A stretch of 34,239 bases of DNA from NCBI GenBank assembly GCA_017464085.1, contig JAFUEE010000111.1, positions 1 to 34,239 of the forward strand. The letters run 5' to 3'. A model generated the notes under the pieces. The model was not told the origin of the DNA and searched no databases. It was given only the letters and a program-made list of their open reading frames with translations. The position numbers were made by a program, and so were the translations under genes. Of the stretch, positions 30,374 through 34,239 are shown piece by piece; the first letter of the stretch is position 1; the number at the start of each line of letters is the position of its first letter. The DNA comes from Pseudomonadota bacterium (GTDB taxonomy: Bacteria > Myxococcota_A > Bradymonadia > UBA4248).

Positions 30374-31291
30374 ATGAACCAGACGAAACCCGCATCGCCG
30401 CCCGCTCTGCGCATTGCGATGAATCGTGAGGGGGGTCTGTTTATTTTTTTGATGCTCGCCGTTGGCGGAGCGGCAGTGTATTCGGGCAAGAATGGCCTGA
30501 TGTTGCTGTTCTGTTGCATGTTTGCGGCGTTCGTGCTTTTTTCGGTCGTCGCGCGTCGCAATCTGTCGGTGCCGCTCGTGATTGAGCGGCGATTTGTGGA
30601 GGAGATTTTTGCGCAGAAAGATGTGCGCATGGATGTTCTGATCACAAATGCAGGTAATTTTCCTGTTTATGGGCTGCATGTGTACGAGCGCTTTGAGGAT
30701 GGGCGGACCATCGGGCCGATGTACGTGAGGCAGATTGCGCCTGGGGAGACGGCTGTGGCGCGCTATATGTGCAGGTTTCCGACGCGAGGGAATGCGAGAT
30801 TTTGCGGATTTCAGGTGCGTTCGAGGTTTCCGCTGCCATTTTTTGAACTGCGGTATGATATCGCGCAGCTGGAAACGGCGTATGTCTATCCACATCCGGA
30901 GAATTATCGCGAGCCGCTGGGGGTTGCATCGCTCGACAGCGCGCTTGAACCGGAGGTGCGTCAGCGAGCCGATGAGACCATTCGCGAGCTTGCGCATGGC
31001 CGGAGAGCCGGAAGGATTCTCTGGAAATTATCTGCAAAACGTCAGATTTGGCTTGAAGCTGTGCCGAAGCGGAAGCGGATTTCGATGCATCGTCCGGTGA
31101 TTCAGATTGTCCCTAGGAGTGTTCTCGGAAACGAAAAATATGAAAGACAGATTTCTCAGATCACTTGGCTGGTCCTCGATCAGCTGCAGTATGATAAGAC
31201 AGGCGTGATTGTCGTGGAGAATCGGCATTACGCGTATGGTCAGACGGCTGCGCAGCGCCGCGAACTTCTTGAAATGCTTTCGACAGTCTAG
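30374..31291 (+). CDS. DUF58-like membrane-anchored protein
   Basis: 305 residues. Two adjacent hydrophobic helices near the N-terminus (about 21-58, GGLFIFLMLAVGGAAVYSG and LMLLFCCMFAAFVLFSVVA) are followed by a beta-rich region (IERRFVEEIFAQKDVRMDVL then ITNAGNFPVYGLHVYERF) and CRFPTRGNARFCGFQVRSRF-PLPFFEL. The later GRRAGRILWKLSAKRQIWLE resembles the DUF58 signature 'GD..R.I.W..SAR...L'. The canonical family has Y..GD..R before this, here replaced by HGRRAGR. DUF58 genes usually sit beside a MoxR ATPase and a transglutaminase-like gene; neither is seen here. Function unknown. Confidence 0.65.
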   Translation: MNQTKPASPPALRIAMNREGGLFIFLMLAVGGAAVYSGKNGLMLLFCCMFAAFVLFSVVARRNLSVPLVIERRFVEEIFAQKDVRMDVLITNAGNFPVYGLHVYERFEDGRTIGPMYVRQIAPGETAVARYMCRFPTRGNARFCGFQVRSRFPLPFFELRYDIAQLETAYVYPHPENYREPLGVASLDSALEPEVRQRADETIRELAHGRRAGRILWKLSAKRQIWLEAVPKRKRISMHRPVIQIVPRSVLGNEKYERQISQITWLVLDQLQYDKTGVIVVENRHYAYGQTAAQRRELLEMLSTV

Positions 31292-31349
31292 GGGCTGGGC
31301 GTTTCGGCTGTCTGCGCTCTCAATATAAGGTTATAACAGGGTTTGGTAT

Positions 31350-32555
31350 ATGATTGATTTTGCTCGCGAGTTTGAGAAAGCGCCTAAAAATTTGATGAAG
31401 GCGAAGCCGAATGAGCTTCTGTTTGCGGAGGATTATCCCGAAGGGCGGATGCAAGTCGTGTGTGCGGCTATGAATGAAGACCGCGCGTTGCTGGATAACA
31501 TGGTTGACAAGCTTTTAAGCGAGCCGGAGGGGGAGAAGCATCTGGTTCGTGCGCTGAACAATCTGAAGGCGATTGGGCATCATGGCTCGTTGATTTTTTC
31601 TGAGGCGATATTTGAGGCGCTTGAGAAGACGTGGGATCAGCCGACGATGCTGCTGAAGTTTTTGCAGATCCTTGACTGCGTGACGTATGAGCTGCGGACG
31701 GGACTTGGATGGATCGGGGAGAAAGCAGGTGCATTGCTCGACAGCGGGAATCTTTCTGGGGAGCTGAAGTTTAAGCTGTGGATGCACTGGGGAGCTGCTG
31801 TGCTGCGTTCGAGCGTGGATGCTGCGCCATTGATTGAAGGGCTTGGGCCGAGGCGGCCGAACGGGTTAAGCCGGACGCAGGTCAATGCGCTTCGAGATTC
31901 GCTTCGAGATGATCAGGTGGCGTGGGATATGCGCGGGGCAGCGCTCTATCTGCTCTTGGGCAATCAGCTGATGGCGATTGACAAGGCGCAGGCTTTTGTC
32001 GAGGCTGCGTATGCAAGTTTTCCGCTTGAGTCGCTTGAGGGCGTGGAAATACTTGCGATTGCTGTGGAGCAGGATGCATCCGCGCTTGCGGAATATGATG
32101 TGATTCAGTCCAAGCTTGCGCAGATACGTCAGGAAAATCTGTACTTGCGCGATATGTCGCAGGAGAATTTCGTGAACGCCTCGATGCGCGTCTTTGGTGG
32201 GCAGGAAGCGCTTGCGGATACGCCGCTTCAGGTGGCGCTGTCGCTGCAGTCTGCCGATAAGAATGACCGGATGGTGATGTCAGCTTATATCGATGATGCA
32301 CGGCGTGGCGACTGGATTTATCTGGCCAAGAGATTCAATGTGATTCGGCAATTATGTGCCTGTTTCTTTGAGCATTTTGTGGCGGAAAATCCGGTGATTC
32401 GCAATTTCAGCATGGATATGGTGAATGCGCTTGTGGAATTGGCGAATGCGGATGCGCTTCTGGCTGACAGGTGGGGGGAAGCATTTGAGCGCGGTGACTT
32501 GGATGCCTTGCGAGCGGATGCGCCGAAATGGTGTGCATTCTGTCAGGCAATTTGA
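31350..32555 (+). CDS. Hypothetical alpha-helical protein
   Basis: 401 residues without signal peptide or membrane helix, so probably cytoplasmic. The sequence is almost wholly helical, rich in Leu, Ala and acidic residues, with repeated amphipathic helices such as VVCAAMNEDRALLDNMVDKL, HLVRALNNLKAIGHHGSLIF and MLLKFLQILDCVTYELRTGL. This resembles a HEAT/ARM-type solenoid in pattern, but no repeat consensus is clear. It starts 58 bases after the DUF58-like gene and could share its transcript. No family recognised. Confidence 0.75.
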   Translation: MIDFAREFEKAPKNLMKAKPNELLFAEDYPEGRMQVVCAAMNEDRALLDNMVDKLLSEPEGEKHLVRALNNLKAIGHHGSLIFSEAIFEALEKTWDQPTMLLKFLQILDCVTYELRTGLGWIGEKAGALLDSGNLSGELKFKLWMHWGAAVLRSSVDAAPLIEGLGPRRPNGLSRTQVNALRDSLRDDQVAWDMRGAALYLLLGNQLMAIDKAQAFVEAAYASFPLESLEGVEILAIAVEQDASALAEYDVIQSKLAQIRQENLYLRDMSQENFVNASMRVFGGQEALADTPLQVALSLQSADKNDRMVMSAYIDDARRGDWIYLAKRFNVIRQLCACFFEHFVAENPVIRNFSMDMVNALVELANADALLADRWGEAFERGDLDALRADAPKWCAFCQAI

Positions 32556-32713
32556 TACAATTTTTAAGGGAAGTCTGAGTAATTGACCTTTCCCCGAGCC
32601 GCTTCTTCATAAATGGCGAGGGAGGTTTTTGGGGGGGAACGGAAAGCGAATTATTCAGAGGTTCCTGAAGTCAGGGTGTTTATCGGCAGTTTCTTGAAGG
32701 TTGGGGTGAAATC

Positions 32714-33739
32714 ATGGCGATTTGGGATAAGAGTGAGCTGGATGATTTGGGGGAGCCGAAAGATGCGATTTGGGGGGATGATCAGAAGCCGAAAAGTGTT
32801 GGGGGCTTTTCGGCGCCCGATGCATCAAATGATCAGCCGGATATTGAGATTGGCGGATTTCCGTTTGGCAAAGGGGCTTTGCCTGGCGGCCAAAGCCGTG
32901 GGCTTTTATCTGGTGACACAGGTGGAAAGCGTCAGCTTGGGGGCGCATCACCCGTCATCCTGAAGAAGGACGCGCCTTTGGCAGTAGGCGCATCAAGTGG
33001 CGCACAGGAAATATATGCGCCGGTCAAGACTCAAGCGTCTAGATCTGTCGCGCAAGCAGGCGCGGATCATCGCGCTGGTGTGACCTATAACTATATGTAT
33101 CCGACGGAAGTGGAGTGCGTATGCCACTTTCCGGATGTGCCGTATGGGGCAAAAGGCGCGTGCAAGTGGATAAAGGGAGAGACATTTCCTGTATTGAAGA
33201 GCACAAACCGGGCGACATTTTTGTTATTGTTCGGTTTCTTTTGGTCATTGATCACTTATCCGCTTCTGGGGCCATCGTGGGTTCGCACGATTGTGAGTGG
33301 GGAGCTTGATACTGGTGGTGGGTCGTTTACGAACAATACTGGCCTTTCGGATCGAGCGGCATATATATTGTTTGGATTTATATTTTTAACTATAGGCGCT
33401 GTTATACTGGGTCTAGGTATTTATTTTAGGATTAGCCATACTTGGGTGACGTTTAAGGGCGGTGTGATAGAATATGAGCAAGGCTTTATAAGGAAAGGTA
33501 ATGTCATTACGCTGAGACCGCGAGAATTCGTATTGAGTGCAGAGTCGACGTCTTCAGAGAATAAACAGAATATATATACTATTTATCTGGTCAATCACAT
33601 CAATCATCAGAAATATGTACTTGTTCGAGGTTTAAAAGAAAATGTAAAGTATGAATATATGTCATTTTTTGAGATGTTGTTGAAGGAGAGCCAATGTCAA
33701 GCCGATCAGCTGCAAGAAGTGGAGGAGATTAGAGTTTAG
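32714..33739 (+). CDS. Hypothetical two-helix membrane protein with disordered N-terminus
   Basis: 341 residues; GAAGGTTGGGG lies before ATG 32714. Residues 1-125 are Gly/Ser/Asp-rich and probably disordered, without signal peptide, so this part is cytoplasmic. Residues about 130-160 contain VECVCHFPDVPYGAKGACKW. Two membrane helices follow (about 168-187 FLLLFGFFWSLITYPLLGPS and about 218-240 YILFGFIFLTIGAVILGLGI) around a polar loop. The C-terminal 100 residues are beta-rich (HTWVTFKGGVIEYEQGFIRK), resembling a PH-like membrane-protein tail. The 3' half is AT-rich. No family recognised. Confidence 0.75.
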   Translation: MAIWDKSELDDLGEPKDAIWGDDQKPKSVGGFSAPDASNDQPDIEIGGFPFGKGALPGGQSRGLLSGDTGGKRQLGGASPVILKKDAPLAVGASSGAQEIYAPVKTQASRSVAQAGADHRAGVTYNYMYPTEVECVCHFPDVPYGAKGACKWIKGETFPVLKSTNRATFLLLFGFFWSLITYPLLGPSWVRTIVSGELDTGGGSFTNNTGLSDRAAYILFGFIFLTIGAVILGLGIYFRISHTWVTFKGGVIEYEQGFIRKGNVITLRPREFVLSAESTSSENKQNIYTIYLVNHINHQKYVLVRGLKENVKYEYMSFFEMLLKESQCQADQLQEVEEIRV

Positions 33740-34119
33740 TGAATTTTAGGCTGTGTTCAGCGTTTGTGGATATGAAATACAAGGCAGTAGGCAATAGAAG
33801 GTAGGCAGTAGTGTGCCTGATAAGGGCAATGCTTTATTGCGCGATATCATGATTGAATATTATGCAATTGTTCAGAGTTTCCTTAAGGGGGTGTCGAGGT
33901 ATTGAGGTGTTTGCGCACATGTGGCAGGCATAAATGCGCGTGATACAGGTTCTTGGGTTATGTGTCGTGCACGGGGGATCGCCGCGAATTGCGGAATCGT
34001 TGTAAAGCCTGGTTATGTGTCGCGCACAGGGGGATGCCGAAAGATGGAAGTGGGTGTGATGGCTGGATTTGTCCTCTTGGTGAATAGTATCTTCAAGGTC
34101 ACTGCTGTCCCACAACTTT
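33740..34119. other. Non-coding stretch with a short direct repeat
   Basis: No convincing gene: the short ORFs have no Shine-Dalgarno or motif. A direct repeat GGTTATGTGTCG(T/C)GCAC with a following GGGGGAT occurs at 33956 and 34011. Near 33780-33812 GGCAGTAG and AGGTAGGCAGTAG form short irregular repeats of the kind often found between genes. No promoter was chosen. Confidence 0.45.
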
Positions 34120-34239
34120 TCAGAACAGCGCAAGCTGAGGATTCACAATAGGTTCAGTCATCTTAGGTATGAGGTAATCGTCGAGAATTTCGTTTGAGAA
34201 CAAATTAATACGTATCCAATTCAGAATTTCACGCATTGA
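34120..34239 (-). CDS. Possible partial gene at the right edge
   Basis: On the minus strand 40 codons are open from the window edge to TGA 34122-34120. The peptide is SMREILNWIRINLFSNEILD then DYLIPKMTEPIVNPQLALF, which has the look of coding sequence, either a C-terminal fragment or a very short ORF starting at ATG 34236. Too short for recognition. Confidence 0.3.
   Translation of the reverse strand, partial: SMREILNWIRINLFSNEILDDYLIPKMTEPIVNPQLALF

Noticed and set aside
33834-34151. Short ORFs on both strands in the right-hand spacer
   Set aside because: No initiation signals, no hydrophobic or domain pattern, and they overlap each other.

Overview
The window is a GC-moderate chromosomal segment of a Gram-negative bacterium. 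Outer-membrane and periplasmic traits are visible: a beta-barrel protein ending in Tyr, four lipoproteins with clear lipoboxes, and a YidC with a large periplasmic domain. The very long Cys-rich repeat lipoprotein with 'TDxxNCGxCG' units resembles proteins of Myxococcota and Bradymonadales-type deltaproteobacteria. That lineage is my inference and not proven by the sequence. No insertion sequence, integrase, phage gene or CRISPR array was recognised.

Layout. 1-5936: a partial plus-strand gene end, then minus-strand genes for an outer-membrane beta-barrel protein, an M49-like zinc metallopeptidase lipoprotein, a GNAT acetyltransferase and asnS. 5941-9435: minus-strand sppA (TTG start), preceded by a candidate structured RNA of about 228 nt with its own promoter and terminator; an orphan mraZ (TTG start) with an operator-like site and a 26-bp tandem array of the same site upstream; a small membrane protein translationally coupled to a lipoprotein. 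9689-16303: a 2204-residue Cys-rich lipoprotein made of three repeat classes and ending in an AT-rich, non-repetitive C-terminal domain. 16548-19928: a DUF1295 membrane protein (minus) and an unrecognised 705-residue membrane protein. 20025-20187: a decayed SIMPL/DUF541 fragment. 20461-22970: dnaX with an A10G slippery site, and ybaB. 23188-27350: rpmH-rnpA-yidD-yidC-jag followed by an eIF1/SUI1-like gene and engB. 27471-29954: a promoter, a long leader holding a 43-bp tandem repeat, and a Cys-containing lipoprotein. 30133-30352: two tandem, identical tRNA-Cys genes under one promoter and terminator. 30374-33739: a DUF58-like protein and two unrecognised proteins. 34120-34239: a possible partial gene on the minus strand.

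How parts work together. The rpmH-to-engB block couples ribosome/RNase P biogenesis with membrane-protein insertion (YidC, YidD) and ribosome assembly (EngB). DnaX and YbaB overlap by ATGA, as is common. The tandem tRNA-Cys pair fits a genome that makes extremely Cys-rich exported proteins.

The strongest unexplained signals are: (i) a dispersed hairpin family, 14 copies in this window and all intergenic, with variable but self-complementary stems around an invariant TAT/ATA pair and a one-base bulge; (ii) the mraZ operator-like 26-bp array; (iii) the structured RNA upstream of sppA; (iv) a leader RNA with six tandem 43-nt hairpin units; (v) a dnaX frameshift site where both alternative frames stop at once.
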